Positions 1 through 9,132 of a stretch of DNA of 64,000 nucleotides are shown piece after piece. Within the stretch, counting starts at the first letter, position 1, and the number at the start of each line of letters is the position of its first letter. The position numbers were made by a program, and so were the translations under genes. The DNA is taken from contig NZ_PTRA01000001.1 in assembly GCF_002943425.1 (NCBI RefSeq), positions 1,860,001 through 1,924,000 on the forward strand. The letters run 5' to 3'. Below the pieces are notes generated by a model. It was given only the letters and a program-made list of their open reading frames with translations, had not been told where the DNA came from and searched no databases. The DNA is from Siphonobacter curvatus (GTDB taxonomy: Bacteria; Bacteroidota; Bacteroidia; Cytophagales; Spirosomataceae).

Positions 1-2909
1 TGGCGGCGTTTACAGAAGAACTAGGTATTCCCTATAACTTTGAAGTAAGTCTGGAATCGGATGTGATTGTAGCCGCCGGAGTAGAACAGCTACTTAGTAA
101 AGTGGGGCAAACGGAGTTTAGCCAACTGACGCTGGTACTGGAAGAACTCGTGGCCGAAATGGCGGACGAAGGCAAAAGCTGGACTTCTCTGCGAACGGAA
201 CTACAAACCGTGGGCAAGAAAATTCTGGATGATAAACATCGGGATGCCCTGCAAAAGCTAGCTGAACTCAGTGCGGAAGACTTTTGGGAAATACGCCGAC
301 AGATCCGTGAATACTGCCAGTGTCAGGAGGAAGAATACCGCCGCCTGGGCCGTCTGGCTATGGAACTCATTGAGGAGAAGGCAACGCTGACCATTAGTGA
401 TTTTAATTACGGAGCCACGGGGGCCGCCGGTTTTCTGCAAAAGGTACGCGACGGACAGAAGAAGTTCGCCGAAGGCGTTTCCTCGCGTTTACAGGCCGTC
501 ATCCGGCGGGAGCAAAACTGGATGAAAGCCAAAACACCTCTGCTGATTCTTTCGCAGTTCGAACGTATTGAAGCAGAGCTGGAAGTGGTGGGCCGTGAAG
601 TGATCAATCTGTACGAGAGTCAGATTGAAAAATATACCCTGTGTCAGGAGTTAGAGAAACACCTGCACAAACTGGCCCTGCTCAAGCAACTGTCCGATGA
701 AGTAAAAGCTATTGAGGATCACTCCGGGCAAATTCACATCTCCCGATTCAACCAGTCCATTCTCAACATTGTACTGGAAGAGCCCGTACCTTTTTTGTAC
801 GAACGACTCGGGGAGAAGTTTCATCACATCCTCATTGACGAGTTTCAGGATACATCACAACTTCAGTGGCTGAACTTTATGCCGCTGATTGACAACAGCT
901 TATCCTCCAGTCACTACAACCTCGTGGTGGGTGACGCAAAGCAAAGTATCTACCGGTTTCGGGGGGGAGAAATGGAGCAGCTGGTCCATCTTCACCAAAA
1001 TAAAGGCAGTGATCTGTCGCCCATGTTACCGCCCGGGAATACCATTAACTGGAACGTAGGCGATCGTCTGCTGACCATTTCCCGGCATTTGCAACCGGAG
1101 GTGCTCAACTACAATCGGCGGAGCTGTAAGGAAATTGTGGATTTCAACAATGACCTGCTAAAGCATGTGCTGGATCATCAGATTCGGGAAGAGTGGCAGG
1201 TGACGCCGCGAATTTATCAGACCTATTTTCAGAAAACGCCCGAAGTTAATCCTAAGTGCGGTGGACACGTACAGATCGATTTTCTGGAAACGGAGGCGGA
1301 TACCGAACCAACGCCCGCTTTTGTCATCAACCAAATCAACGCCTGTCGGGCCGAAGGATATACGTACAAGGATATTGCCATTTTGTGTCGAAAAAACCGG
1401 CACGCCCGGCTCCTGGCGGATACCTTGACCGCACACCGGATTCCGGTTATTTCCGCCGATTCACTCCTGGTGAGTGCCTCGGTAGCGGTGAATTTAGTCA
1501 TGGCGTTTTTGCGGGTTCTGGATGCACCCGATCAGCCACTGGTCAAATACGAAGCGGCCTACCTGTATCTGAAGGACATTCAGGGGAAAGTTCCGAATGA
1601 GGAAATCAACACCCGGATCCGGGCTATGGTAGAATCGACGGACTGGAAAGCCTTCTGGACGTGGCTGAAAGAAGAAGGACAAACCCTGGAGCCTTCGGTG
1701 TTACGAAAATTCGGACTGTTTGAACTTTGCGAAGAACTGATTGCCCGTTTTCGGCTATTCGACGTACCCGCTCAGGCTCCGTACCTGTTTCGGTTTCTGG
1801 ACTACGCCCAGGATTTTTCCGTTCGAAAAAGCGGCCATCTGAGCGATTTCGTACAGGATTGGGAACAGCAAAAAAACAAATTGTGCGTCAATACCCCCGA
1901 AGGTAGTGACGCCGTGACCATTCAGACGATCCACAAGTCGAAAGGAATGGAGTACGGGGTCGTCTTGTTACCGTACGCCAATTGGAGCTTCACGTCGAAT
2001 CAATGGGACGAAATCTGGGGAGATCTGGAAGAGATTGAGTTAGAGGAACTACAATTGCCTGAAAGTGGCGACCGTCAGCTCCGTCGTTTGCGTACCGCTC
2101 CTTTTTCGGTGACGCAGAAGCTCGCTCAAACCCACTTGAAGGCCGAATACGAACGCGAAACGGAGCAAACCTTTCTCGATAATCTAAACCTGTTATACGT
2201 GGCCCTGACCCGTGCCGTCGAACGATTGTACGTCTCGATGGAAGTAAAACGGACGAAGAAGGGCGAGCCTTTGAAAGACACCGTCGGTCAGTTTTTTGCG
2301 AGTTACGTCGATTCAGACGAAGGACAGCACATCGTACGACAGGGGAATGCTCTCAAGCCCCGCCCCGTCGCAGTGAAAGATGACACGACGATTAGTATTG
2401 AAAACGTGCTCACGGTTCGGCGGGAAAGTATGCGTTTACGGAGGCAGAAAGATCGACTAACGGAATGGGATACGTTTACCAGTCAGAAAGACTGGCCTAA
2501 TAAAGCTCATGCCGTCATGCGGGATATCCGTACGCCTGAAGACGTACCCAACGTGATTGAACGAATGCAGAAACGGGGCCTCATTGACGAGTCGCAGGTG
2601 ATTCTTCTCCGGGAAGCCATTGAGCGGGTATTGAGTCGGGAAGAAATGAAACCGTACTTTGAATTGCCCGCCGAGTTTTTGTCGCAACAGGAAATCCTGA
2701 TGCCCAACGGAGATATTCTGCGTCCGGATCGGGTCGTAATTCGCCCCGATCAAAGCATAGCCATTCTGGATTACAAAACCGGCCAAATCCGAGATAGCCA
2801 CCGGGACCAAATGAAATCCTACGCCCGCCGTTACCGCGAAATGGGTTATACAAAAGTTGAAGGATGGATTGTGTATCTGGAGACCGGAGAGATTGTATCT
2901 GTGAAGTGA
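1..2909 (+). CDS. UvrD/AddA-type ATP-dependent helicase-nuclease (5' end outside window)
   Basis: Superfamily 1 DNA helicase with a C-terminal RecB-family nuclease, of the kind that processes double-strand breaks. The frame is open to the left edge and the first ATP-binding motif (Walker A) is not seen, so the N-terminus lies outside the window. Counting from the GTG at 63, Walker B is DEFQDTS at 259-265, followed by VVGDAKQSIYRFRGG (288-302). Helicase motifs TIHKSKGMEY and LLYVALTRA come later. The nuclease motif ILDYKTG (D903, K905) is near the end. Family knowledge suggests an AddB-like partner, probably upstream and not visible here. The next gene, tex, is separated by about 195 bases of repeat-rich spacer. 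Confidence 0.9.
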   Translation, partial: AAFTEELGIPYNFEVSLESDVIVAAGVEQLLSKVGQTEFSQLTLVLEELVAEMADEGKSWTSLRTELQTVGKKILDDKHRDALQKLAELSAEDFWEIRRQIREYCQCQEEEYRRLGRLAMELIEEKATLTISDFNYGATGAAGFLQKVRDGQKKFAEGVSSRLQAVIRREQNWMKAKTPLLILSQFERIEAELEVVGREVINLYESQIEKYTLCQELEKHLHKLALLKQLSDEVKAIEDHSGQIHISRFNQSILNIVLEEPVPFLYERLGEKFHHILIDEFQDTSQLQWLNFMPLIDNSLSSSHYNLVVGDAKQSIYRFRGGEMEQLVHLHQNKGSDLSPMLPPGNTINWNVGDRLLTISRHLQPEVLNYNRRSCKEIVDFNNDLLKHVLDHQIREEWQVTPRIYQTYFQKTPEVNPKCGGHVQIDFLETEADTEPTPAFVINQINACRAEGYTYKDIAILCRKNRHARLLADTLTAHRIPVISADSLLVSASVAVNLVMAFLRVLDAPDQPLVKYEAAYLYLKDIQGKVPNEEINTRIRAMVESTDWKAFWTWLKEEGQTLEPSVLRKFGLFELCEELIARFRLFDVPAQAPYLFRFLDYAQDFSVRKSGHLSDFVQDWEQQKNKLCVNTPEGSDAVTIQTIHKSKGMEYGVVLLPYANWSFTSNQWDEIWGDLEEIELEELQLPESGDRQLRRLRTAPFSVTQKLAQTHLKAEYERETEQTFLDNLNLLYVALTRAVERLYVSMEVKRTKKGEPLKDTVGQFFASYVDSDEGQHIVRQGNALKPRPVAVKDDTTISIENVLTVRRESMRLRRQKDRLTEWDTFTSQKDWPNKAHAVMRDIRTPEDVPNVIERMQKRGLIDESQVILLREAIERVLSREEMKPYFELPAEFLSQQEILMPNGDILRPDRVVIRPDQSIAILDYKTGQIRDSHRDQMKSYARRYREMGYTKVEGWIVYLETGEIVSVK

Positions 2910-3104
2910 GTTTAGTGTTTTGGGTTGAGTAGTTATTCCGAAATCGGCATGGCATAGTAGGAGGGAATTAGTTTCGCGTCGGAGACGCTTAACCAGTTGC
3001 ACCCCGATCATTCCATGATAGTTACAAATCGGAGTGAGCCGAGGAAACGCTAAACCCCAAACCCAAAGCAGGCAACTGAAAACCGTAAACTGAATATTGT
3101 ACCC
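2910..3104. repeat. Repeat-rich spacer
   Basis: The spacer starts G/T-rich (GAGTTTAGTGTTTTGGGTTG) and ends A/C-rich (CTAAACCCCAAACCCAAAG, then AACTGAAAACCGTAAAC at 3074-3090). Between them lies a dispersed repeat (2976-3043): the hairpin GCGTC-GGA-GACGC at 2976-2988, then a CCGAT...ATCGG arm pair ending in TTACAAATCGGAGTGAGC. The same arrangement recurs at 25703-25756. Confidence 0.75.
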
Positions 3105-5210
3105 ATGCGTACCGCAGTAGCTTTTATTTCAAGTCAGTTATCGCTTTCCGCTCGTTCGGTCGAGCATACCATTCAACTTTTTGACGAAGGAGCCACCGTG
3201 CCCTTCATCGCCCGGTACCGTAAGGAAATGACGGGCAGTCTGGATGAAGTACAAATTCAGGCCATCAAAGATCAGTACGAGAAATTCAAGGAAGTGGAAA
3301 AGCGTCGGGAGAGTATCCTGCAATCCATTCAGGAGCAAGGTAAACTAACGGCCGAGCTTCGGAAACAACTCGAAGCTTCCCAGACGCTTACTCAGCTCGA
3401 AGACCTGTACCTGCCTTACAAACCCAAGCGGAAAACCAAAGCCAGTATCGCCATTGAAAAGGGATTGGAACCGTTGGCCCGGCTAATTTTTGAGCAACGC
3501 GAACGCGATATTACGGGGAAAGCTCAAGCTTTTATTAATGAGTCAGTACCCACACTGGAAGAAGCCTATCAGGGAGCCAGCGACATTATGGCCGAGTGGA
3601 TCTCTGAAAACGCGGACGCCCGAAATGCAGTTCGTAAAGTATTTGAAAGACAGGCGATTGTCTATGCTAAACTCAAGAAAAATAAAGCAGAGGAAGGAGC
3701 CAAATACCGCGATTACTTCGATTTTTCGGAAGAGTTGCGGAAAATTCCCTCACATCGCCTGCTGGCCATTCGGCGGGGGGAAGAAGAAGGCATTTTATCC
3801 GTAAGCATTTCTCCGGATGAAGAACGCTCGCTGGAACAGCTAGATCGATTGTTCGTTCGGGGTTCTTCACCCGCTAAACCATTCGTAGAAGATGCTATTA
3901 CGGATAGTTACAAGCGACTCATCAAGCCCAGTATTGAAAATGAATTTGCCCGACTTTCGAAAGAAAAAGCCGATGCTGAGGCAATCACCATTTTTGTGGG
4001 AAACCTTCGGCAATTGCTTCTCTCGTCGCCACTGGGTCAAAAACGGGTGCTGGGTATTGACCCTGGTTACCGGACGGGCTGCAAAACCATTGTACTCGAT
4101 GCACAGGGCAATCTGTTGAGTGATACTGTACTTTATCCCTTTGACAAAAAGCAGGAGGCGGAAGCGAAAGTCCGTCAGCTCATTGCTTCGTACCAGATCG
4201 AAGCCGTAGCCGTAGGCAATGGTACTGCAGGACGGGAAACGGAAGATTTCCTGAAAGGACTATCCCTGACAATTCCCATTTTTATGGTTTCCGAACAGGG
4301 AGCCTCCATCTACTCCGCTTCGGAAGTGGCCCGGGATGAATTTCCGGATAAAGACATTACGGTCCGCGGAGCTGTATCGATTGGTCGCCGCTTGATGGAC
4401 CCCTTGGCTGAACTGGTTAAAATCGATCCCAAGTCCATTGGTGTAGGACAGTATCAGCACGACGTAGATCAGGGAGCGTTAAAGAAAAGTCTGGATACGG
4501 TGGTGGAGAGCTGCGTTAATGCGGTAGGAGTCAACCTGAATACGGCGAGTAAACACTTGCTGAGTTACGTCTCCGGATTGGGCCCTACGCTGGCTCAGAA
4601 CATCGTGACGTACCGCCGCGAACATGGAGCTTTTAAATCCCGGAAAGAACTTTTGAAAGTACCGCGATTGGGTGGAAAGGCCTTTGAGCAGTGTGCGGGC
4701 TTTCTGCGAATTGCGGAAGCTGCCAATCCCCTGGATAATTCAGCAGTACACCCGGAAAGCTACGACATCGTCGAACGGATGGCGAAAGACCTGGGTGTGT
4801 CGGTGAAAGACCTGATGACGCAAACCGAGCAACGGAAGAAAATACAGTTGCAAAAATACGTTACTGATAAAGCGGGCTTACCCACTTTGCAGGACATTGT
4901 AAGCGAACTGGAAAAACCCGGTCGGGACCCGCGTCAACCCCTCACGGCCTTCGAATTCGACGCTTCCGTACGAAAACCAGAAGATCTGCGGGAGGGGATG
5001 ATTCTGCCCGGTATTGTTACCAACATTACGGCTTTCGGAGCCTTCGTGGACATTGGGGTGAAACAGGACGGGCTGGTACACGTATCGCAATTGTCGAATC
5101 GCTTCGTCCGGGATCCCAATGAGGTCGTTAAGTTGCAGCAGCAGGTTCAGGTGAAAGTAGTGGAAGTAGATCTGACCCGTAAACGCATCGCTTTGACCAT
5201 GAAATTCTGA
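3105..5210 (+). CDS. tex: Tex family S1 RNA-binding transcription accessory protein
   Basis: Cytoplasmic nucleic-acid-binding protein of the Tex family (Tex/YhgF/Spt6-like), thought to act with RNA polymerase or in RNA handling. The 701-residue protein has the order expected for the family: a helical N-terminus with the hallmark DEGATVPFIARYRKEMTG, an RNase H-like YqgF-type core (VLGIDPGYRTGCK), a helix-hairpin-helix region (YVSGLGPTLAQNIVTYR and KVPRLGGKAFEQCAGFLR) and a C-terminal S1 domain (GMILPGIVTNITAFGAFVDI). It is complete at both ends. It stands alone, with its own terminator directly downstream. Confidence 0.95.
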   Translation: MRTAVAFISSQLSLSARSVEHTIQLFDEGATVPFIARYRKEMTGSLDEVQIQAIKDQYEKFKEVEKRRESILQSIQEQGKLTAELRKQLEASQTLTQLEDLYLPYKPKRKTKASIAIEKGLEPLARLIFEQRERDITGKAQAFINESVPTLEEAYQGASDIMAEWISENADARNAVRKVFERQAIVYAKLKKNKAEEGAKYRDYFDFSEELRKIPSHRLLAIRRGEEEGILSVSISPDEERSLEQLDRLFVRGSSPAKPFVEDAITDSYKRLIKPSIENEFARLSKEKADAEAITIFVGNLRQLLLSSPLGQKRVLGIDPGYRTGCKTIVLDAQGNLLSDTVLYPFDKKQEAEAKVRQLIASYQIEAVAVGNGTAGRETEDFLKGLSLTIPIFMVSEQGASIYSASEVARDEFPDKDITVRGAVSIGRRLMDPLAELVKIDPKSIGVGQYQHDVDQGALKKSLDTVVESCVNAVGVNLNTASKHLLSYVSGLGPTLAQNIVTYRREHGAFKSRKELLKVPRLGGKAFEQCAGFLRIAEAANPLDNSAVHPESYDIVERMAKDLGVSVKDLMTQTEQRKKIQLQKYVTDKAGLPTLQDIVSELEKPGRDPRQPLTAFEFDASVRKPEDLREGMILPGIVTNITAFGAFVDIGVKQDGLVHVSQLSNRFVRDPNEVVKLQQQVQVKVVEVDLTRKRIALTMKF

Positions 5211-5215
5211 TAAAA

Positions 5216-5254
5216 AAAAGGGGGAGCATGTAAAAAAATATGCTTTCCCTTTTG
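5216..5254 (+). terminator. Terminator of tex
   Basis: Arms AAAGGGGGAGCAT and ATGCTTTCCCTTT pair with two G-U wobbles around an A-rich loop. A T-run follows. It begins 6 bases after the tex stop codon. Confidence 0.8.
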
Positions 5255-5396
5255 TCGTTTTTAGGACTGAATCCTTACATTCAAACCGATATAGGGTATT
5301 TTAAACCGAAGTTTTTTGGAAGACAATAGGTCTTAAATAGCTGAAAATCAATTGCAAGTACTAGTCTTCCTTCACAACTCACTTAAACACTAGCTT

Positions 5397-6074
5397 ATGC
5401 GTTTTTGGACTTTTCCGCTCCTTTGTACGCTAAGTATTTTACTTAGTTCCTGTGAATTATTTCGTACGACGACTCGTAGTAAACCCGTCAGTCGCCAAAC
5501 TTCGTACCGTGCACCTGCTAGCCGTTCGACTACGGCCTCGCGTCCTTCTTATGGTGGATCATCCGTCTCTCGATCGTATGCGGGGGCTTCGGCGGCTGCT
5601 TCCCCAGCTACACCGGGCAAATATGCTTTGACTAAAAAAGCAGAGTATAATCCCAAGGCGGTTCGGTACGACAAACAGTTGGTCAATGATGTGATCAATA
5701 CGGCCAAGAGTTATGGCGGGACCAATTACCGGACGGGTGGGGGTACCAGTGTAGGGCTCGATTGTTCAGGATTGGTACAGGTAAGCTTTAAGCAGATCGG
5801 ACTGAAACTGCCGCGTACAGCCGCTGAACAGGCCAATGTGGGACAATCGATCTCAGTGAGTGACTTACGGCCCGGCGACCTGGTCTTCTTCAACACGGAA
5901 TACAAAGGTTTCGGTGCAAACCGAATCAATCATACGGGCATTGTCACCCATATCAATGGCTCCGAGGGTGTCATGTTTATCCACGCGTCCAGTAGTCGGG
6001 GCGTCATCGAAGACAACCTGTATAACGACTACTGGCAACGCGGATTCATTAAAGCTACGCGACTGCTGGATTAG
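5397..6074 (+). CDS. NlpC/P60 family lipoprotein (C40 cell-wall endopeptidase)
   Basis: Predicted secreted lipoprotein that cleaves peptidoglycan stem peptides. The N-terminus is a lipoprotein signal (hydrophobic stretch ending LLSSC, lipidated Cys near residue 19), followed by a Ser/Thr/Arg-rich linker to about residue 75. The C-terminal NlpC/P60 domain has the catalytic Cys in LDCSGLVQVSF, the motif GDLVFF, the first His in NHTGIVTHI and a second in FIHASSSRG. The stop codon overlaps the convergent GNAT gene by 4 bases. Likely a housekeeping cell-wall hydrolase such as a Spr/MepS-like enzyme; the exact bond cut cannot be read from sequence. Confidence 0.92.
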   Translation: MRFWTFPLLCTLSILLSSCELFRTTTRSKPVSRQTSYRAPASRSTTASRPSYGGSSVSRSYAGASAAASPATPGKYALTKKAEYNPKAVRYDKQLVNDVINTAKSYGGTNYRTGGGTSVGLDCSGLVQVSFKQIGLKLPRTAAEQANVGQSISVSDLRPGDLVFFNTEYKGFGANRINHTGIVTHINGSEGVMFIHASSSRGVIEDNLYNDYWQRGFIKATRLLD

Positions 6075-6358
6075 GCCACCAGTCGTTTCCAGTCGGGGTG
6101 CCGTTCCAGATACGTCCGTACGAATGAGCAGTTAGGTACGAGCTTAAGCTGGTTATCGTCCAGATACTGAAACGTTTTTTCGACCAGTGCCGAAGCTATG
6201 CCCTGACCTTCGAGTTCTTCGGGAACTTCCGTATGATCGAGAGCCAGTGTATGAGTATCTAGTACGCGATAGGCAATCAAAGCCGTATGCTGGTCGATTT
6301 GTAATTCAAATTGCTGATCGTCCTCGTTTACGTTGAGGGATAGGGAGTCAAATTTCAT
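6071..6358 (-). CDS. Small GNAT-fold N-acetyltransferase-like protein (YjdJ/NATD1 type)
   Basis: A 95-residue compact GCN5-like domain. The acetyl-CoA-binding loop is visible as VPEELEGQGIASALV, followed by a helix and the family ending PNCSFVRTYLERHPDW. Proteins of this type (COG2388) are single-domain and about 90-100 residues, so this looks complete. The substrate is unknown. It is convergent with the NlpC/P60 gene and shares 4 bases at the ends. Confidence 0.85.
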   Translation of the reverse strand: MKFDSLSLNVNEDDQQFELQIDQHTALIAYRVLDTHTLALDHTEVPEELEGQGIASALVEKTFQYLDDNQLKLVPNCSFVRTYLERHPDWKRLVA

Positions 6359-6381
6359 GGGATCGTTTCGTTGTAAAATAG

Positions 6382-6406
6382 AGCCCGGCGGAAGAACCGT
6401 CGGGCT
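6382..6406 (-). terminator. Hairpin after the glycosyltransferase gene
   Basis: AGCCCGGCGG and CCGTCGGGCT pair around AAGAA with one G-T mismatch region. On the minus strand it lies directly after the glycosyltransferase stop and is followed by a T-containing stretch. Confidence 0.6.
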
Positions 6407-6412
6407 TTAGTA

Positions 6413-7423
6413 TTAAGAGGGATATTCCACGCGTTCGCCGGTTTGTACCGTGCCTTTTGGTTCCCGCAGGTACTTCCAACCTTCACTTAAAAAGCCTAGG
6501 CCATAGCCCACCATTTGCACGAAAACGGCCTGCACACTGAGACTGGCGACGGTAATGCTCTGATTCTGTTTCCAGGAATCAAAGAAAATCATCAGACAGT
6601 AGGCCAGCAGAGCTAGTACCGAAAGCTGAAATAAGGGTTTAAAAATGAGCAGTTGAAGCGGGAAACTGAACAACCATACGGTGAACGCGGCCGGGAAAAA
6701 ATGCACCAGTTTCAGCGTATCCGGGAAAAAACGAGTAATGTTGATGCGGGCTCGTCCGAAAAAACGAAGCTGTCGAAAAAAAGCCCCAAAGTCGGTCCGG
6801 CGTTTGTGGTAGATAAAAGCTTCGGGAATCAAAGCACTGCGAAAGCCCAGCTTAAGGGCCTGAATACTGAAAATAATATCTTCACCCATTCGAGTAATCC
6901 GGAAACCACCCGTTTGTTCCCAGACCTGCCGACTCAGTCCCATATTGAAACTCCGGGGGTGAAAGGTACCGCCCGCATTCTTGGCTTTACCCCGAATGCC
7001 CCCCGTAGTAAAGAGGGAAGTCATCGAATAACTGATGGCCTTTTGTACGGGCGTAAAGCTGGGATGATCGCGGTCAGGGCCACCGTATAGATCGAGTTGC
7101 TGACGATCGATTTCCCGGTTGACGATTTCCAGGTACTGCGGCTCCACCAGAGCATCCGAATCCAGAATAATAAACCAGTCGCCAGCCGCCCGTTCCATGC
7201 CGTAGTTACGGGCAAAACCCTGTCCGCTGTTGGGCTTTTCGTAATAACGAATGTCCAGAGCGGTTTCAAACGACCGAGCGACGTGTTCCGACCGTATGCC
7301 TGATCCATCTTCCACCACGACGACTTCAAAATTCCGAACCGTTTGTCGGGCCAGGCACGCCAGCAATTCCGCTAATTCGTCTGGACGGTTATACACGGGA
7401 ATAATGATGGAAAAGCGACGCAT
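6413..7423 (-). CDS. Family 2 glycosyltransferase with C-terminal membrane segments
   Basis: Inverting glycosyltransferase that would use a nucleotide-sugar. The GT-A fold begins at residue 4 (FSIIIPVYNRPDELAELL), with ILDSDALVEP as the metal-binding DxD-type motif (DSD) near residue 93 and MGEDIIF as the acceptor-side ED motif near residue 182. Residues from about 240 to 315 contain two or three hydrophobic segments, placing the enzyme at the cytoplasmic membrane. No linked polysaccharide cluster is visible, so the product (glycolipid or envelope glycan) cannot be named. Confidence 0.9.
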   Translation of the reverse strand: MRRFSIIIPVYNRPDELAELLACLARQTVRNFEVVVVEDGSGIRSEHVARSFETALDIRYYEKPNSGQGFARNYGMERAAGDWFIILDSDALVEPQYLEIVNREIDRQQLDLYGGPDRDHPSFTPVQKAISYSMTSLFTTGGIRGKAKNAGGTFHPRSFNMGLSRQVWEQTGGFRITRMGEDIIFSIQALKLGFRSALIPEAFIYHKRRTDFGAFFRQLRFFGRARINITRFFPDTLKLVHFFPAAFTVWLFSFPLQLLIFKPLFQLSVLALLAYCLMIFFDSWKQNQSITVASLSVQAVFVQMVGYGLGFLSEGWKYLREPKGTVQTGERVEYPS

Positions 7424-7692
7424 GAATGGGGGAAAGGGTTTGAATGTAGTTTAAGGTTTGAATGGCGTTCGAGGGTCGATAAATGGTTTGAAGTTTGATT
7501 AATGTTTGAGGATTTGAAGGCTTTCTGAACGTTTAACGAAGGTTTGAAGGTTCGCGAGCTTTTAAATCACTTCCACAAACTTGTCTTCTGAAACACCTTT
7601 CTGGTAAGGCGACATTCGCTGTAGTCAAACCTTTCTCAAACACTAATCAAACCTCAAACTCAATCAAATTTTCCAAATATCTCTCAAACTCC
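7424..7692. repeat. Spacer of degenerate GTTTGA / TCAAAC words
   Basis: No gene. From about 7438 to 7550 the + strand carries repeated GTTTGAA-like words (for example GTTTGAATG, AAGGTTTGAATGG, GGTTTGAAGTTTGA). From about 7620 to 7690 it carries the complementary TCAAAC words (AATCAAACCTCAAACTCAATC). The two halves could pair as a long imperfect hairpin. The sequence between has no recognisable element. Confidence 0.65.
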
Positions 7693-8985
7693 CTACGCTC
7701 CACCCAGTACCTCCAGCAAGCTTACTTCGTGAGCGGCGATGATCTGATCGACGAGGTCATCCGTCAGGGCCGTTGAAATGAAGAGACTTTCAAACTGTGA
7801 AGGAGCCAGGTACACACCGCGTTTCAGCATCGCCTGGAAATAGGCTCCGAACATACTGAGATCAGAAGCCTTAGCCGAGGCAAAATCCGTAACGGGCTGT
7901 TCGTTAAAGAAAAGCGTATACATCGAACCAATGCGGTTGATGGTGAAGTTCTTACCGGCTTTCTGGTTACCCGCCCGCAGACCGTTTTCCAGCTTGGCTC
8001 CGATGCGATCCAGTTCTGTATAAACTTCCGGATTTTCGTTAAGATAGGTCAGCATGGCCTTTCCAGCGGCCATTGCAATGGGATTTCCCGAAAGCGTACC
8101 TGCCTGATAGACCGGACCCGCCGGAGAGACAAAATCCATGATTTCCTTGCGGCCCCCGTAAGCACCTACGGGCATACCGCCGCCAATGATTTTACCCAGC
8201 GTAGTTAAATCGGGCTGTACGGATGTGATGCCCTGAAAACCGGAAGCAGACAAACGAAAGCCCGTCATTACTTCGTCAAAGATCAGCAGAATTCCTTCTT
8301 TGTCGCACAGTTCCCGTAAACCTTCGAGAAAACCGGGCTCGGGCAATACTAGACCCATGTTTCCTACCACGGGTTCCAGGATAATAGCGGCAATTTGGCC
8401 TTTGTTGGCTTCTACCAGCGTTTCTACCGAATACAGATCATTGAAGGGAGCCGTCAGCGTATCGTTAGCGACGCCTTTGGTTACGCCCGGACTGTCAGGA
8501 ACGCCCATCGTTACGGCTCCACTACCAGCGGCAATCAGGAAGCTGTCACCGTGACCGTGGTAACAACCTTCGAACTTGATCATTTTTTCACGACCTGTGA
8601 AGCCACGAGCTACGCGTATGGCCGACATCGTAGCCTCGGTACCGGAATTTACCATCCGAACTTTCTCGATGGAGGATACCATTGAAATAATGAGTTCCGC
8701 CATTTCTACTTCCCGACGAGTAGGAGCCCCGAAGGAAAACGAATGCTGAACCGCATCCGAAACGGCTTTCTGGATCATTTCATTGGCGTGTCCCAGAATC
8801 ATCGGCCCCCAGGAGTTGATCAGTTCGATGTATTGGTTGTTATCTTCATCAATCAAATAAGGCCCTTGAGCTGCTTTGATAAATAGGGGATTGCCACCCA
8901 CGGCCCGAAACGCCCGTACCGGCGAATTGACGCCGCCAGGAATGACCTCTTTGGCTCGTTGAAAAAGTTGTTCAGATGTTGTCAT
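7693..8985 (-). CDS. hemL: Glutamate-1-semialdehyde 2,1-aminomutase
   Basis: PLP enzyme converting glutamate-1-semialdehyde to 5-aminolevulinate, in the C5 route to haem. The 430-residue protein is full length and begins with the family signature PGGVNSPVRAF. It has EGCYHGHGD for cofactor contacts, IFDEVMTGFR with the PLP-ring aspartate, and the Schiff-base lysine K265 in TTLGKIIGGGMP. It is a single-gene unit, with no other hem gene next to it, in a stretch of minus-strand genes. Confidence 0.97.
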   Translation of the reverse strand: MTTSEQLFQRAKEVIPGGVNSPVRAFRAVGGNPLFIKAAQGPYLIDEDNNQYIELINSWGPMILGHANEMIQKAVSDAVQHSFSFGAPTRREVEMAELIISMVSSIEKVRMVNSGTEATMSAIRVARGFTGREKMIKFEGCYHGHGDSFLIAAGSGAVTMGVPDSPGVTKGVANDTLTAPFNDLYSVETLVEANKGQIAAIILEPVVGNMGLVLPEPGFLEGLRELCDKEGILLIFDEVMTGFRLSASGFQGITSVQPDLTTLGKIIGGGMPVGAYGGRKEIMDFVSPAGPVYQAGTLSGNPIAMAAGKAMLTYLNENPEVYTELDRIGAKLENGLRAGNQKAGKNFTINRIGSMYTLFFNEQPVTDFASAKASDLSMFGAYFQAMLKRGVYLAPSQFESLFISTALTDDLVDQIIAAHEVSLLEVLGGA

Positions 8986-9132
8986 GGAAGCAAGTTGAGT
9001 TTCGGGTTACGAGTTTTGAGTTGCGTTACTAGTCAAAGCCTAAATTGCTGAAGTGCTTAGTAGCTGAAACGAATAGTTTGGTCGACCTAGGCTTCCAAAC
9101 GCTAAACACAAAACCCTAAACTCCAAACTCAT
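8986..9132. repeat. Short spacer with GT-rich then AC-rich halves
   Basis: Begins AAGTTGAGTTTCGGGTTACG and ends AAACACAAAACCCTAAACTC. This is the same G/T-first, A/C-last arrangement seen in several other spacers in the window. Confidence 0.55.

Noticed and set aside
2457-3011. Long open frame on the minus strand inside the helicase-nuclease gene
   Set aside because: It is antisense to a conserved protein, has no family features, and exists only because of codon bias.
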